A DNA stretch of 64,000 bases from Natronococcus amylolyticus DSM 10524 (GCF_000337675.1 NZ_AOIB01000013.1:360489-424488), one strand, 5' to 3'; counted from the stretch's first letter, positions 1-9,083 are shown. Numbers and translations are program-made. Notes: generated by a model not told the origin, from the letters alone.

Positions 1-1243
1 TCCCGCCAGCTCGGAGATGGAGGGCTGGCTCGCCGACGAGGCCGAACTGATCGTGGATCGACCCGCTGCGGCCGAGATCTACCACGACGACGGGGAGCTC
101 CTCGAGGAGGGCGACACCGTCACCCAGGACGCGATGGCGGACACGTTCGAATCGCTCGCCGACGCCTACGCCGACGGGGACGACCGGTTGGACGGGATCC
201 GGGCCGCGCGGGACTACTTCTATCGGGGACCGATCGCCGAGGCCATCGTCGACCACTCCGACGAACACGGCGGCTACCTGACCCTCGAGGAGTTCCACGA
301 GTTCGAAGCCGAGATCGTCGAGCCACTCTCGATCGCGTACGACGAGGACATCGAGGTCTACCAGAACCCGCCGAACAGCCAAGGGATCACGCAGCTGCTG
401 GCGCTGAACGTCCTGAAGGAGTACGACTTCGACGACCTCGAGCCCGACGACGCCGACGCGGTCCATCTCCAGGCCGAGGCGATCAAGCTCGCGTTCGCGG
501 ATCGGTACCACCACGTCGGCGACCCCGATCGGGTCGACGTCCCTGTCGCGGACCTCCTCGGGGAGGAGTACGCCGCCGACCAGCGCGACCGGATCGACCC
601 GGACGAGGCGATGGAGTGGCCGATCGACACCGGACTCGAGGAGACCGACGACGACCACACCACCACGTTCCACGTCGTCGACGACGACGGCAACGCGGCC
701 GCGGTGACGACCAGTCTGGGTGCCCAGTTCCTCGTGATCGGCGACACCGGGATCCACGTCAACAACCGCATGCGGATGCTCGCCCTCGAGGACGACGACC
801 CGAACCGGCTGACGCCCGGCTACGAGGTGCGTCACACCTCGAACCCCTATATGACGCTTCGGGACGGCGACCCGTACGTGCTGGGCGGCGTCACCGGCGT
901 CGACACCCAGCCACAGGGCCAGACCCAGCAGTTCCTCAACGTCGCAGAGTTCGGGCTGGACGCCCAGGCGGCGGTCGACCGCCCGCGGTTCGTCAGCACC
1001 GCCTTCCCCTCGACGGAGTACCCCTACGAGGCCGACGGCACCCTCCAGATCGAAACCGAGTTCCCCGAGCCCGTCCGCGAGGACCTCGAGGACAGAGGCC
1101 ACGACCTCGAGGAGGGTGCCGGCATGTTTGGCACCGGGAACGCGATCGTCGTCGAGAACGACGACCTCCAGGTCGGCGCCGAGCCGCGACACTCCACCGC
1201 CGAGGGAGCGGTCTCGCGGGGGAGCGACAACGACTCGAGCTAA
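1..1243 (+). CDS. ggt: Gamma-glutamyltransferase, C-terminal part (gene starts before the window)
   Basis: Enzyme of the gamma-glutamyltranspeptidase family, which hydrolyses or transfers the gamma-glutamyl group of glutathione-like substrates. The reading frame is open from base 2, so the N-terminus is missing. Visible are the region of the autocatalytic cleavage site with the nucleophilic Thr (HTTTFHVVD, near base 658), the following TTSLGAQFLV segment, and the late GGVTGVDTQPQGQTQQ and DRPRF motifs typical of the small subunit. The stop codon is at 1241-1243. Haloarchaea lack glutathione and use gamma-glutamylcysteine, so that is the likely substrate (inference). The next gene is convergent. 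Confidence 0.9.
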   Translation, partial: PASSEMEGWLADEAELIVDRPAAAEIYHDDGELLEEGDTVTQDAMADTFESLADAYADGDDRLDGIRAARDYFYRGPIAEAIVDHSDEHGGYLTLEEFHEFEAEIVEPLSIAYDEDIEVYQNPPNSQGITQLLALNVLKEYDFDDLEPDDADAVHLQAEAIKLAFADRYHHVGDPDRVDVPVADLLGEEYAADQRDRIDPDEAMEWPIDTGLEETDDDHTTTFHVVDDDGNAAAVTTSLGAQFLVIGDTGIHVNNRMRMLALEDDDPNRLTPGYEVRHTSNPYMTLRDGDPYVLGGVTGVDTQPQGQTQQFLNVAEFGLDAQAAVDRPRFVSTAFPSTEYPYEADGTLQIETEFPEPVREDLEDRGHDLEEGAGMFGTGNAIVVENDDLQVGAEPRHSTAEGAVSRGSDNDSS

Positions 1244-1269
1244 GCGCTGACGGGCCCGCGGGCAGGTCC

Positions 1270-2937
1270 CTACGTGCGAATCCGGAGCCGATCGATCCGT
1301 CGCTCGGTCGCGGGGTGGGTCCCGAACAGTCCGCGAGCCACGAGGCGTCGCGTCCGATCGAAGAATCGCTGTTCCTCCCACGGCGGCGGAACGATCGAGA
1401 ACGCCGCCGTTACATCCCGCTCCCGCAGATCCGACTCCGGGCGGCGCTCGAGGTCGGTGTCGAGCGTCTCGAGCGCGCTCGCCAGCCCCGCCGGATCGCC
1501 CGTGATCGCGACGGCCGCGTCGTCGGCCGCGTACTCCCGGCCGCGGGCGACGAACGCGACGGCGGCGCGGCTGACCGCGTTCGTAAGCATCGCCAACGGC
1601 TCGAGGACGGGATTGAACCCGTACCGACCGGTCGCCGTCCGCGCGACGCTGCCGGGCGCCGACAGCGCGGTCAACACCGCCGCGTCGCGGTTCGCGACGT
1701 GGGCGAGCTCGTGAGCCAGCACGGCCTCGAATTCCCGGCCCTCGAGTGAGTTGACGATCCCTCGCGAGAGCACGATCGTCGACGTCGCGGGTCGGTAGCC
1801 GACGGCGAGCGCGGTCGGCGTCCGCCGATCGACGAGTCGGAGGTCGGGAACCGGAACGTCCGCCTGCCCGGCGAGGCGCGCAACGGTGGTCCGGATGTCG
1901 GCCAGTTCGCGGTCGTCCACAGTCGTTTCGGCGACCGAGTCGCGGTCGAGATCGCCCTCGAGCTCGAGGTTCCGGAGGACGGCGGCGTTGCCACCGAACT
2001 CGCCGCGAATTGCGCCGACGAAGTGACCGCCGACGAACGCCGACGCGGCGACCGCGCCGACGGCGACGGCCAGCGCTTCGAACGGCCAGATCGTCGTCGC
2101 CGCGTAGCTTCCCAAGAGGAGGGCAGCGCCGACGAGCGCGACGAGAAGTGTCGGCCGCGGGCCGGGCGCGCGCTCGAGACCGGCGGCGATCTGTCGCGCC
2201 TCCTCCGCGATCCCGTGGTACGCCTTCTCCGGATCCACATCCTCGTCCCCGTCCTCAACGTACGCCACGAGCCGATTCCGGGCGACGTCGAGCGCGCCGG
2301 GGGCGAGTATGGCGCCCAGACCGATCGCGACGAGGGCGACCACGAGCACGACGGCGAACAGCTCCGAGTACGCGAGACTCATGTAGCCGACGGCGAGGAC
2401 GGCGACGAGCAGCTGGTCGCCCGCGGCGCTTCGTTCGAGTCGATCCGCGTCGTCGCTTCGCGAGCGGACCCAGACTCGAGCGGCCCAGACGTACGAGATC
2501 GTAAGCAGATAGAAGGCACCGAACACGACGAGCGCGGCGAAGACGGGCGCGGGGAGGACGCCGGCCGCGAACGGCAGGACCGCGAGGGCGACGAGCAGCG
2601 AGGAGAGCAGGAGGACGTACGCGCCCAGCTCGACGACGCCCTCCGCGATCGGGTCGGATCGCACCGAATCCGCGTTCTCCCGGGCCGTCCGAAGCGATCG
2701 AAGAGCCAGCTCGACGGCGAACAGCGAGAGGGCGACGGCGGCGACCGCGAGGACCGTCGCGACTGGGACAGGGAGGACGAACGCGAGGACGTCGACCGCG
2801 TACCAGACGAAGCCGGCGACCGGGACGGCGACGAGCACCAACCCGGCGCCGACGACGACGCCGACTAGCAGGAGACAGAGTGCCGAGGCGAGGGCCATGC
2901 GTGCCCAGAGACCGAGCCGGATGCGGGTCGAACTCAC
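1270..2937 (-). CDS. Membrane-embedded M48 family zinc metalloprotease (HtpX/Ste24-like)
   Basis: A 555-residue protein. The N-terminal 300 residues carry several hydrophobic segments. The C-terminal half holds the zinc-protease motif HELAH (in VLAHELAHVANRD), where the two His bind zinc and the Glu is catalytic, with the downstream third-ligand motif REYAADDAA. The catalytic domain resembles HtpX, but the protein is twice as long because of the extra membrane region. The start at 2937 is a GTG; an in-frame ATG at 2898 (MALASALC) would still keep all hydrophobic segments and is an alternative. A role in membrane protein quality control is inferred from the family. It is the first of two M48 proteases in the first 14 kb. 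Confidence 0.88.
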   Translation of the reverse strand: MSSTRIRLGLWARMALASALCLLLVGVVVGAGLVLVAVPVAGFVWYAVDVLAFVLPVPVATVLAVAAVALSLFAVELALRSLRTARENADSVRSDPIAEGVVELGAYVLLLSSLLVALAVLPFAAGVLPAPVFAALVVFGAFYLLTISYVWAARVWVRSRSDDADRLERSAAGDQLLVAVLAVGYMSLAYSELFAVVLVVALVAIGLGAILAPGALDVARNRLVAYVEDGDEDVDPEKAYHGIAEEARQIAAGLERAPGPRPTLLVALVGAALLLGSYAATTIWPFEALAVAVGAVAASAFVGGHFVGAIRGEFGGNAAVLRNLELEGDLDRDSVAETTVDDRELADIRTTVARLAGQADVPVPDLRLVDRRTPTALAVGYRPATSTIVLSRGIVNSLEGREFEAVLAHELAHVANRDAAVLTALSAPGSVARTATGRYGFNPVLEPLAMLTNAVSRAAVAFVARGREYAADDAAVAITGDPAGLASALETLDTDLERRPESDLRERDVTAAFSIVPPPWEEQRFFDRTRRLVARGLFGTHPATERRIDRLRIRT

Positions 2938-3108
2938 GGCTCGATCACGCTCCGGGAACGCGCTCGAGGGTCAGGGAACGAACAGCGGGGCTGCGGGCGA
3001 GGTCGCATCACTACTCGACTGTTTCGATCGAGTGGCAATAAAGTTCATCCGGTAGACAGGTTCGTTTCGATCCGGCGTCGTAGTCAGCCGATTGCGGGGG
3101 GTGCGTCG

Positions 3109-4386
3109 TCAGGGACGGTCCCGGCCGATCCGCTTGATCGCGCCGGCGACCGTCTCGATTCCGTGGCCGAGGCTCGCCTCGTCGACGTCGAACGTCGAGG
3201 TGTGGTGGCCGCCGGGGTGGTCGGTGCCGACACCGACGTAACACGCCAGCCCGCCGTTTTGCTGGACCTCCTGCATGAGGAAGGTGGCGTCCTCGCTGCC
3301 GCCGAGTTCGTCGCGCTCGAGGACGGTTTCGACGCCGTCGACGCTACCGGCGACGTCGGCGACGACATCGACGAGCGCCTGGTCGCTCGTGGCGCTTGGC
3401 GCAGCCGCGCCGATCTCGAGGTCGACCTCGCAGTCGTGCATCTCGGCTGCCGATCGCATCACGCGCTCGGCTTTTTCGTACATGTACTCCATGAGTTCGG
3501 TCGTCTCGCCTCGCACCTCGGCGACGATGCGGGCCTCCTCGGGGATGACGTTGGCCGCGCTGCCGCCCTCGACGACGCCCGCGTTGATCCGCGTGGGACC
3601 GTCGCTGTGGCGCGGAATGCCGTAGCAGTTCTGGACGGCCGTCGCCATCGCCTGGACGGCGTTGCGGCCCTGCTCGGGGTGGCCGCCCGCGTGGGCCGGC
3701 TCGCCGGTGAACGTCGCCTCGAGGTGTCGCACTGCGAGGAAGCCGTCGATGCCGGCGACGATCTCGCCGGTGGGGTGGTCGAGGCCGACGTGGAGTCCGA
3801 GCAGGTAGTCGACGTCGGCGAGGTGCTCGCTTTTCGCCATCGACTTCCCGCCGCCGACGACCTCCTCGGCGGGCTGGAAGAATACCTTCAGCGTCCCCTG
3901 AAAATCACTGTCCGCAATCGTCTCGAGGACGCCGATCCCGATTGTCGCGTGGGCGTCGTGGCCGCAGGCGTGCATCGCGTCGTCGTGTTCGGAACGGAAG
4001 CCCTCCGCGACGGGCAGGTGGTCCGGGTCCTCGGATTCGGGCTGGGGAAGGCCGTCGATGTCGACCCGCAGGCCGACCGTCGGCCCCTCACCCTTCCGGA
4101 GGACGGCGACGGCGCCCGTGTACCCGCCCTCGAGGGACTCGAGGACGGCCTCGTCGGCACCGTGCTCGCGGGCCTGCTCGTACCACGTCCCCAGTTCGGC
4201 CTCGTCGGGGACGCCCATGCGGTGTTCGGCCGCGATGGCGTCGGGGCCGACGTGGAGTTCGTCGAGGTCGACGCGGGACTCGAGTTCCTCGACGATCCGC
4301 GCGGTGGTGTAGAACTCCCGCCAGGCGGGTTCGGGTTTGCGGTGGAGGTCTCGGCGCAGCGAAACGAGGTCCGGATCGGTGGACAT
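3109..4386 (-). CDS. M20 family amidohydrolase (carboxypeptidase-like)
   Basis: A 425-residue member of the M20D amidohydrolase group (IAA-amino acid hydrolase, hippurate hydrolase, AmhX types), which cleave N-acyl amino acids or related amides with metal ions. The start MSTDPDLVSLRRDLH is followed by the HRKPE motif typical of the family; the metal-binding motif MHACGHDAH and the acid motif PAEEVVGGGK are present, as is HPGGHHTSTFDVDE near the C-terminus. An upstream GTG-type extension to 4413 adds only nine residues and has no support. The substrate cannot be told from the sequence. No operon partner is evident. Confidence 0.85.
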   Translation of the reverse strand: MSTDPDLVSLRRDLHRKPEPAWREFYTTARIVEELESRVDLDELHVGPDAIAAEHRMGVPDEAELGTWYEQAREHGADEAVLESLEGGYTGAVAVLRKGEGPTVGLRVDIDGLPQPESEDPDHLPVAEGFRSEHDDAMHACGHDAHATIGIGVLETIADSDFQGTLKVFFQPAEEVVGGGKSMAKSEHLADVDYLLGLHVGLDHPTGEIVAGIDGFLAVRHLEATFTGEPAHAGGHPEQGRNAVQAMATAVQNCYGIPRHSDGPTRINAGVVEGGSAANVIPEEARIVAEVRGETTELMEYMYEKAERVMRSAAEMHDCEVDLEIGAAAPSATSDQALVDVVADVAGSVDGVETVLERDELGGSEDATFLMQEVQQNGGLACYVGVGTDHPGGHHTSTFDVDEASLGHGIETVAGAIKRIGRDRP

Positions 4387-4455
4387 AGCGCCGTATTGGG
4401 AGTGGGTTCCCAAAGCAGTGGCGGGTTCGGTCCGTTGGTCCGCAAGACGGCGGCG

Positions 4456-4932
4456 TCAGTCGCGGTCGGTCCCCGGCTCCGTGTTCGCCGCTCGAGCGAC
4501 AGGGGCGTCCAGCTCGCGAAGCGCCCGCGTGACGACGTGGGCCTGGATGAGGTCGCGATCCGACGGCGGGTACTCGGTGTCGCCGGCGAGAACGCGTCGA
4601 CTCTCCCGCCAGAACCGCTCCTCGACCGGCTGTTGATCCGGCTCCTCGCGCGTGCGGCCGGTGAACGCCTCGAAGTCCGCCCGGAGATCGAACGAGGCGC
4701 GGGCGACGTTACAGCGGGGCAGCGGCGACATCCCCGTCTCGAGGACGAGCGTCCGAACCGTCTCCCAGTCGGACGCACAGAAGTGGATCGACACCTCGCC
4801 GACGACGTCCCGCCAGGCGACGGCCTCGCTGTACCGCAGCCGCTGGATGAGCCGCGGCGGCAGGTCGATCCGACGGTGGATCTCGGGGTCGTCACAGAGA
4901 CAGCAGGGTTTCTCGACCTTGCCCGTGTACAT
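4456..4932 (-). CDS. Conserved hypothetical protein with an N-terminal Cys motif
   Basis: A 158-residue protein that I do not recognise beyond a likely haloarchaeal family. It starts MYTGKVEKPCCLCDD, giving Cys-Cys-x-Cys near the N-terminus, with further Cys in IHFCASDW and PRCNVARASF, so a metal site is possible. The middle has GEVSIHFCASDWETVRTLVLE, a mix of hydrophobic strand and helix. The start was chosen at 4932 because upstream residues in the longer frame are Arg-rich and unlike haloarchaeal protein. It lies between the amidohydrolase and the uS10-like gene, all on the minus strand, with about 70-90 bases between them. Confidence 0.6.
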   Translation of the reverse strand: MYTGKVEKPCCLCDDPEIHRRIDLPPRLIQRLRYSEAVAWRDVVGEVSIHFCASDWETVRTLVLETGMSPLPRCNVARASFDLRADFEAFTGRTREEPDQQPVEERFWRESRRVLAGDTEYPPSDRDLIQAHVVTRALRELDAPVARAANTEPGTDRD

Positions 4933-5021
4933 CGCTCGAGCGTTCGACCGTGCGGAGAAAAGCCCCTCGATCGCGGCGACCCCGTCCGGATCGGCCGTCC
5001 CGTTTCGAGACCCGGTTGGCC

Positions 5022-5357
5022 TCAGTTTCCGCGGCCCGCGCCGTGAATCTGTTCTACCTCGGCCTCGATGTGGACCGAGTCCGGGAAGTCGTGTTCGGCG
5101 ATGTTGCGCGCGAGGTCGTCGTGACCGTGGATCTCGAGTTCGCGCGTGAAGACGGTGTAGTTCCAGGAGTCGAACCGTCGGTCGTCGTCGCCGTGCAGGC
5201 GAGCGTGCTGGGGAACGGTCAGCTTCTCGGGCGGATGAGAGTGGGGTCCCTTCAGCGCGGCGCCCTTGCGCTCGGCGGTGGATTTGATGTCGTCGACGAT
5301 GCCGTCGAGTGCGGCTCGATCGCCGCTCTGAAGCGTGAGCCGGGTGACGAAGGTCAT
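5022..5357 (-). CDS. uS10-like protein (paralogue of ribosomal protein S10)
   Basis: A 111-residue protein starting MTFVTRLTLQSGD. The pattern GPHSHPPEKLTVP, then a Trp-Tyr core (DSWNYTVFTRELEIHG) and a final DSVHIEAEVEQI strand follow the layout of uS10 (the GPxPLP loop, the central WE-R-HKR segment, the IEI strand). True archaeal uS10 is about 102 residues and sits with EF-1A; this copy is divergent and away from that context, so it is probably a paralogue and not the main S10. It is divergently oriented from the Nudix gene at 5468, with about 110 bases between. Function unknown. Confidence 0.65.
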   Translation of the reverse strand: MTFVTRLTLQSGDRAALDGIVDDIKSTAERKGAALKGPHSHPPEKLTVPQHARLHGDDDRRFDSWNYTVFTRELEIHGHDDLARNIAEHDFPDSVHIEAEVEQIHGAGRGN

Positions 5358-5467
5358 GCTGGTACTGTACAACTGTGAACGGTCGGCGCGTAAAAACCTG
5401 CTGAGATGCGGTGCCGGCGGATACACAGTCCGATATTCTCTTAACGTCCCGCACGTTACTCGAGGTA

Positions 5468-5908
5468 ATGGCAGTCGAAGCTACGAGCGCAGGCGCGATC
5501 CTCTTCCGCGATACGCGGGGCCGGCGCGAGTATCTTCTACTCAAGAGCCGCCCGGGTGACTGGGAGTTTCCGAAGGGCGGTGTCGAGGGAGATGAAGAAC
5601 TTCAGCAGACGGCGATCCGCGAAATAAAGGAAGAGGCAGGTATCGATCAGTTCCGACTACTCGACGGCTTCCGCGAGGACTACGACTACGTCTTTGAGGC
5701 CAACGGCAAGACGATTCACAAGACCGTTCACCTCTTCGTCGCGAAGTCCTTCGAGGCGAGCGCGGAGCTCTCGAACGAACACCGCGACCTCCAGTGGCGC
5801 GACTACGAGCAGGCGGTCAACACCGTCACGCAGGACGGGCCGCGAGAAATCCTGGAGGAGGCCCACGTCTATCTCGACGAGATCTTAGAAGAGGACGACG
5901 AGGAGTAA
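5468..5908 (+). CDS. Nudix hydrolase, diadenosine tetraphosphatase-like
   Basis: A 146-residue Nudix protein starting MAVEATSAGAILF. The Nudix box is complete: GGVEGDEEL followed by AIREIKEEAG, supplying the Mg-binding Glu residues. The segment KSRPGDWEFPKGG before the box is typical of bis(5'-nucleosyl)-tetraphosphatases, which clear Ap4A and similar dinucleotides. The longer open frame upstream of 5468 has no coding character. The C-terminus is acidic (EEDDEE), as is usual for halophilic proteins. It stands alone, divergent from the uS10-like gene. Confidence 0.88.
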   Translation: MAVEATSAGAILFRDTRGRREYLLLKSRPGDWEFPKGGVEGDEELQQTAIREIKEEAGIDQFRLLDGFREDYDYVFEANGKTIHKTVHLFVAKSFEASAELSNEHRDLQWRDYEQAVNTVTQDGPREILEEAHVYLDEILEEDDEE

Positions 5909-6040
5909 GGCGAGCGACGAGCGGACGCGCAGAACGGATCTGGCGTCGACAGCTCCAGCTGTGGCCTCAACTCGGACTCCGATTCCAGAACCGGCGGCGG
6001 ACCACAGCGCACTTGTCGCCGATCACCCTACGGACGGCCA

Positions 6041-7099
6041 GTGACGCGAACGCGAGCGACCGACAGCGAGTTCGCCTTCGAGCTGCGGAGCTGTCGCTGG
6101 GCCGAGCGGGAGTGGCCGCCGGCCGAGACCCTCGCGGACGACCGCGCGGTCCTCGTCGCCCGCCAGCTCGGGACGAAGCGCCGACGCTGGGACACGATCG
6201 TCCTCGAGTGCGACCGCGACGCCCTCGAGGCCCGTGCGAACTTCGGCCCGAAGCGACTCGACGGCGACCTCCTGCACGTCGTCCGGAACGCGCCCGCCGA
6301 CTGGGCCTACTACCGCGACGCGCTCCCGGATCCGGGCTACCCCTGGCGGTACGTCCGCGAGGCGATCCACGAGGCCGACGACCGGGGGATCCTCGAGACC
6401 CGAAAGCGGGGGAACCGCATCGAGATCCGCCGGAAGTGGGCCTATCCGGCGTGGATCGACCGAATCGTCGCCATCGAGAACAAACCTGACCTCGACGCGA
6501 GCGCCGCCCGAACTCTCGCAACCCAGCTCGAGTACGACGTCGCGCTGGGGCTCGCCGACGAGGTCTGGGTCGCAACCCGGAAGACGGGCGAGCGCGTCGA
6601 GCCCGTGCTGTTCGAGGATCTCCCGGTCGAGGCGGGCGTGCTCGCGCTCGAGTCCGAGTCGCTGTCGACCGAGGTCGCGTGGTACCCCCGCTCGCTGTCG
6701 GTCGACGAGCCGGGAACCCGGATCCTCGAGCGACCCGACGGCGGCGAGCGGGACGGCTCGGCGGCCCGGTTCGAGTACGTCGACCCCGAACGGAAGGCCG
6801 AGAAGCGCCTCGCGATCGCGGAGCGGGCCTACGAGCGTGGCTGGCGCTCGTTCGTCGAGACGATGCGTCCCGACTGTCGGCACTTCGCGCTGCGCGGAAC
6901 GGACGGCACGCAGCTGCAACCTCACTGCGAGGCCAAGGGGCGCTGTCAGACGGCCGCGGAGTGTTCGGGCTCCTGTCCCGAGTTCGAACCGGAGCCCCCG
7001 GTCTGGCGAACGCGAGGGTGGCCGATCGAGGGCGGGCCGGGGACTCGGCTCTCGGCGCTGCTCGAGGGGCGGCGACGCCATCGACGGCCCGGATTGTGA
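6041..7099 (+). CDS. DUF5787-type protein with a PD-(D/E)XK nuclease-like core and a C-terminal Cys cluster
   Basis: A 352-residue protein with a GTG start. I match it to a haloarchaeal family annotated DUF5787, from memory and not by search. Residues 140-180 look like a restriction-endonuclease fold: Asp140, then Glu146-Asn-Lys148 (IVAIENKPDL), and a helix with Gln162 and Tyr165 (QLEY), matching the D, ExK and QxxxY positions of RecB/Cas4-like nucleases. Residues 279-312 hold Cys279, Cys296, Cys302, Cys308 and Cys312, which could bind zinc or an Fe-S cluster. The nuclease reading is inference. It is convergent with the next gene. Confidence 0.7.
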   Translation: MTRTRATDSEFAFELRSCRWAEREWPPAETLADDRAVLVARQLGTKRRRWDTIVLECDRDALEARANFGPKRLDGDLLHVVRNAPADWAYYRDALPDPGYPWRYVREAIHEADDRGILETRKRGNRIEIRRKWAYPAWIDRIVAIENKPDLDASAARTLATQLEYDVALGLADEVWVATRKTGERVEPVLFEDLPVEAGVLALESESLSTEVAWYPRSLSVDEPGTRILERPDGGERDGSAARFEYVDPERKAEKRLAIAERAYERGWRSFVETMRPDCRHFALRGTDGTQLQPHCEAKGRCQTAAECSGSCPEFEPEPPVWRTRGWPIEGGPGTRLSALLEGRRRHRRPGL

Positions 7100-7117
7100 G
7101 ACTCCGCTCGAGGCGAT

Positions 7118-7618
7118 TCAGTCGGTCGTCGTGACCTCGAGTTCGTCGCGCTCGACGGCCAGCCGGAACGTCGGGACGGTGCGGTACTCGATCTCGACGA
7201 CGCCCTTCCGGCGCAGGCTCTGCAGACCCGAGCGGACGTCCTCGGAGTCGGGATCGACGTCGTAGGCGTCCCGGAGCTTGTGTAACACCGAGACGACGCT
7301 CTCCGATTCCTCGTCGGGGCCCGCGAGCACCCCGACGATTCGCGCCTGGAGTTCGGGAACCCGGATCTTGGAGGGGGTGCCGTCGTCGGGATCGCTCTCG
7401 ACGCCCGGCTCGACGTCGACCAGGTCCGCGGCCTCCGCGGTCGCCCGGATCAGGCTGTTGTCATCGCGGAAGTAGTAGTCGCCGAGCTCGTTCTCGAGAT
7501 ACTGGTGGACTTCGCTGCCGCTTTCTAACCCCCACCGATCCTGCAGCTCCGAGTTCTTCGTCGGCTGTAGTTCCACCACGTCGGCCAACCGTTCCGTGGC
7601 CTCGTCCGAGAGCGTCAT
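7118..7618 (-). CDS. DUF5797-type haloarchaeal protein, probable winged-helix DNA-binding protein
   Basis: A 166-residue acidic protein starting MTLSDEATERLADVVEL. The N-terminal part (LQPTKNSELQDRWGLESGSEVHQYLENEL) reads like a helix-turn-helix, and the C-terminal part (VRSGLQSLRRKGVVEIEYR) like the recognition helix and wing of a second winged helix. This suggests a DNA-binding or chromatin-type regulator, but no target can be named. The upstream extension to 7690 is basic and overlaps the promoter region, so it was rejected. The family name is from memory. Confidence 0.65.
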   Translation of the reverse strand: MTLSDEATERLADVVELQPTKNSELQDRWGLESGSEVHQYLENELGDYYFRDDNSLIRATAEAADLVDVEPGVESDPDDGTPSKIRVPELQARIVGVLAGPDEESESVVSVLHKLRDAYDVDPDSEDVRSGLQSLRRKGVVEIEYRTVPTFRLAVERDELEVTTTD

Positions 7619-7682
7619 CGCTCGGAGATACGCGGATCCGGTACTTTTGCGTTGTGTCCCGCCGCGGCGGGTCGCGATTCGA

Positions 7683-8969
7683 TCAGTCACCGAGTACCGG
7701 CACTGGAGCGGTCGTCTCGAGGGTTTCCTCGACCTGGGTGTAGACGAGGATCGCCCCCAGCGCGGCGAGCACGGTGCCGAAGGCGAAGGGAACCCAGAAC
7801 CCGTAGCCGATGAGCGCGCCCGAGGAGAACGGGCCGATCGCGATCCCGAAGCCGAAGGCCATCGTCAGCACCGAGAGCTTCGACCCCGACTCGCCGTCGC
7901 CCGCGAGGTCGCCGGCCAGCGCCAGCGCGGGTGCGAACACCATCGCGCCGGCGATTCCCTGGACGAGACGGGCCAGGAACATGGTCTCGGAGGTCGTGAC
8001 CAGCCCCTGGGCCATCGTCGCGGGGACGAGGACGATCATCCCGGCGAGGATGAACGGCCGCCGACCGTACTGGTCACAGGCCCGGCCGATCGGCGTCTGC
8101 AGAAGGATCTGGGCGAGGATGAACGCCGCGAACTGGAGGCCGAACCAGGTCGATCCCTGGTCGAGGTGGTCGTTGACCTGTGGCTGGATCGTCGCGAACA
8201 GGGCGATCGCCGCCGCCATGAACAGGGAGACGACGCCCAGGGTGAAGATCGGATCGAGCAGGTTCTTTCCCGACGAATCGAAGACGTCGATCGAGAGATC
8301 CGCGCCCGCGGTCGCGCCCGTCGACTCGGGGTCCGTAATCAGGATCGTCACCAGCAGGTAGCTCAACGTGGCCGTGATCGCGGCGACGTAGAAGGCGGCG
8401 TCGAAGCCGCTGATCGCCAGCCCGCCGGGAAGCGGGTAGGGGCCGGCGCTGACGACCGCACCGGCGGCGACGGGGCCCGCGCCGAAGCCGACCAGCCGGA
8501 ACGTGTTGTAGACGCCCATGTTCCCGCCCCGATCGCCTGTCGTCGCGAGTTCGTTGACCAGCGCGACCGACGCGGGGATGATGAAGGCGACGCTGATCCC
8601 CTGGAGGCCGCGGATCACGAGCAGGGAGACGTAGGTCTCGGCGAAGACGTACGCCAGGTTCGTCAGCGCGAGTCCGCCGAGGCCGACCAGGATGAACGTC
8701 TTTCGCCGCCTCGTTCGGTCCGAGAGGCGCCCGGTGAGTGGCTGGAAGGAGCTGTTGAGAAAGCCAAACAGCGACAGGATAACGCCGATGATCATCGCCT
8801 CGCTGAGGCCGAACGTCGGCCCGCCGACGACGTCGTCGGCGACGTACAGCGGGATCACGATGATCAGAAAGGAGTTACCGACCCCGTCCGCCATTCGGGC
8901 GAACGCCAGCGCGAGCACGCGCCTGTCGACGGCGAACTGCGCGAGAATCCAGTGAACGAGACGCCGCAT
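7683..8969 (-). CDS. Major facilitator superfamily transporter
   Basis: A 428-residue integral membrane protein with about twelve hydrophobic segments. The conserved MFS loop between helices 2 and 3 is present (GRLSDRTRRRK), with a second copy in the C-terminal half (GRACDQYGRRP). The start MRRLVHWILAQFAVDRRVLALAFARMADGVGNSF places a short cytoplasmic N-terminus before helix 1. This layout resembles multidrug or sugar efflux members, but the substrate is unknown. It is a single gene, divergent from the DUF5789-type gene. Confidence 0.88.
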   Translation of the reverse strand: MRRLVHWILAQFAVDRRVLALAFARMADGVGNSFLIIVIPLYVADDVVGGPTFGLSEAMIIGVILSLFGFLNSSFQPLTGRLSDRTRRRKTFILVGLGGLALTNLAYVFAETYVSLLVIRGLQGISVAFIIPASVALVNELATTGDRGGNMGVYNTFRLVGFGAGPVAAGAVVSAGPYPLPGGLAISGFDAAFYVAAITATLSYLLVTILITDPESTGATAGADLSIDVFDSSGKNLLDPIFTLGVVSLFMAAAIALFATIQPQVNDHLDQGSTWFGLQFAAFILAQILLQTPIGRACDQYGRRPFILAGMIVLVPATMAQGLVTTSETMFLARLVQGIAGAMVFAPALALAGDLAGDGESGSKLSVLTMAFGFGIAIGPFSSGALIGYGFWVPFAFGTVLAALGAILVYTQVEETLETTAPVPVLGD

Positions 8970-9083
8970 CGCCTCGAACTGCGTAACCCACCCCGATTAT
9001 CGTTTCGAATCGAAATGGCTGTCGGGCTGACAGTCAGATTTGGTTGCATCGCTCTACAAGACCCTGGCGCGCGTCTCCCTCGC

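Noticed and set aside
2023..2868. 281-codon plus-strand frame over the M48 protease gene
   Set aside because: Shadow of the real gene on the other strand; no family motif.
7596..9083. Long open frame upstream of the DUF5789-type gene
   Set aside because: Antisense to the MFS transporter and rich in Arg and Gly, unlike acidic haloarchaeal protein; only the end from 9084 is kept.
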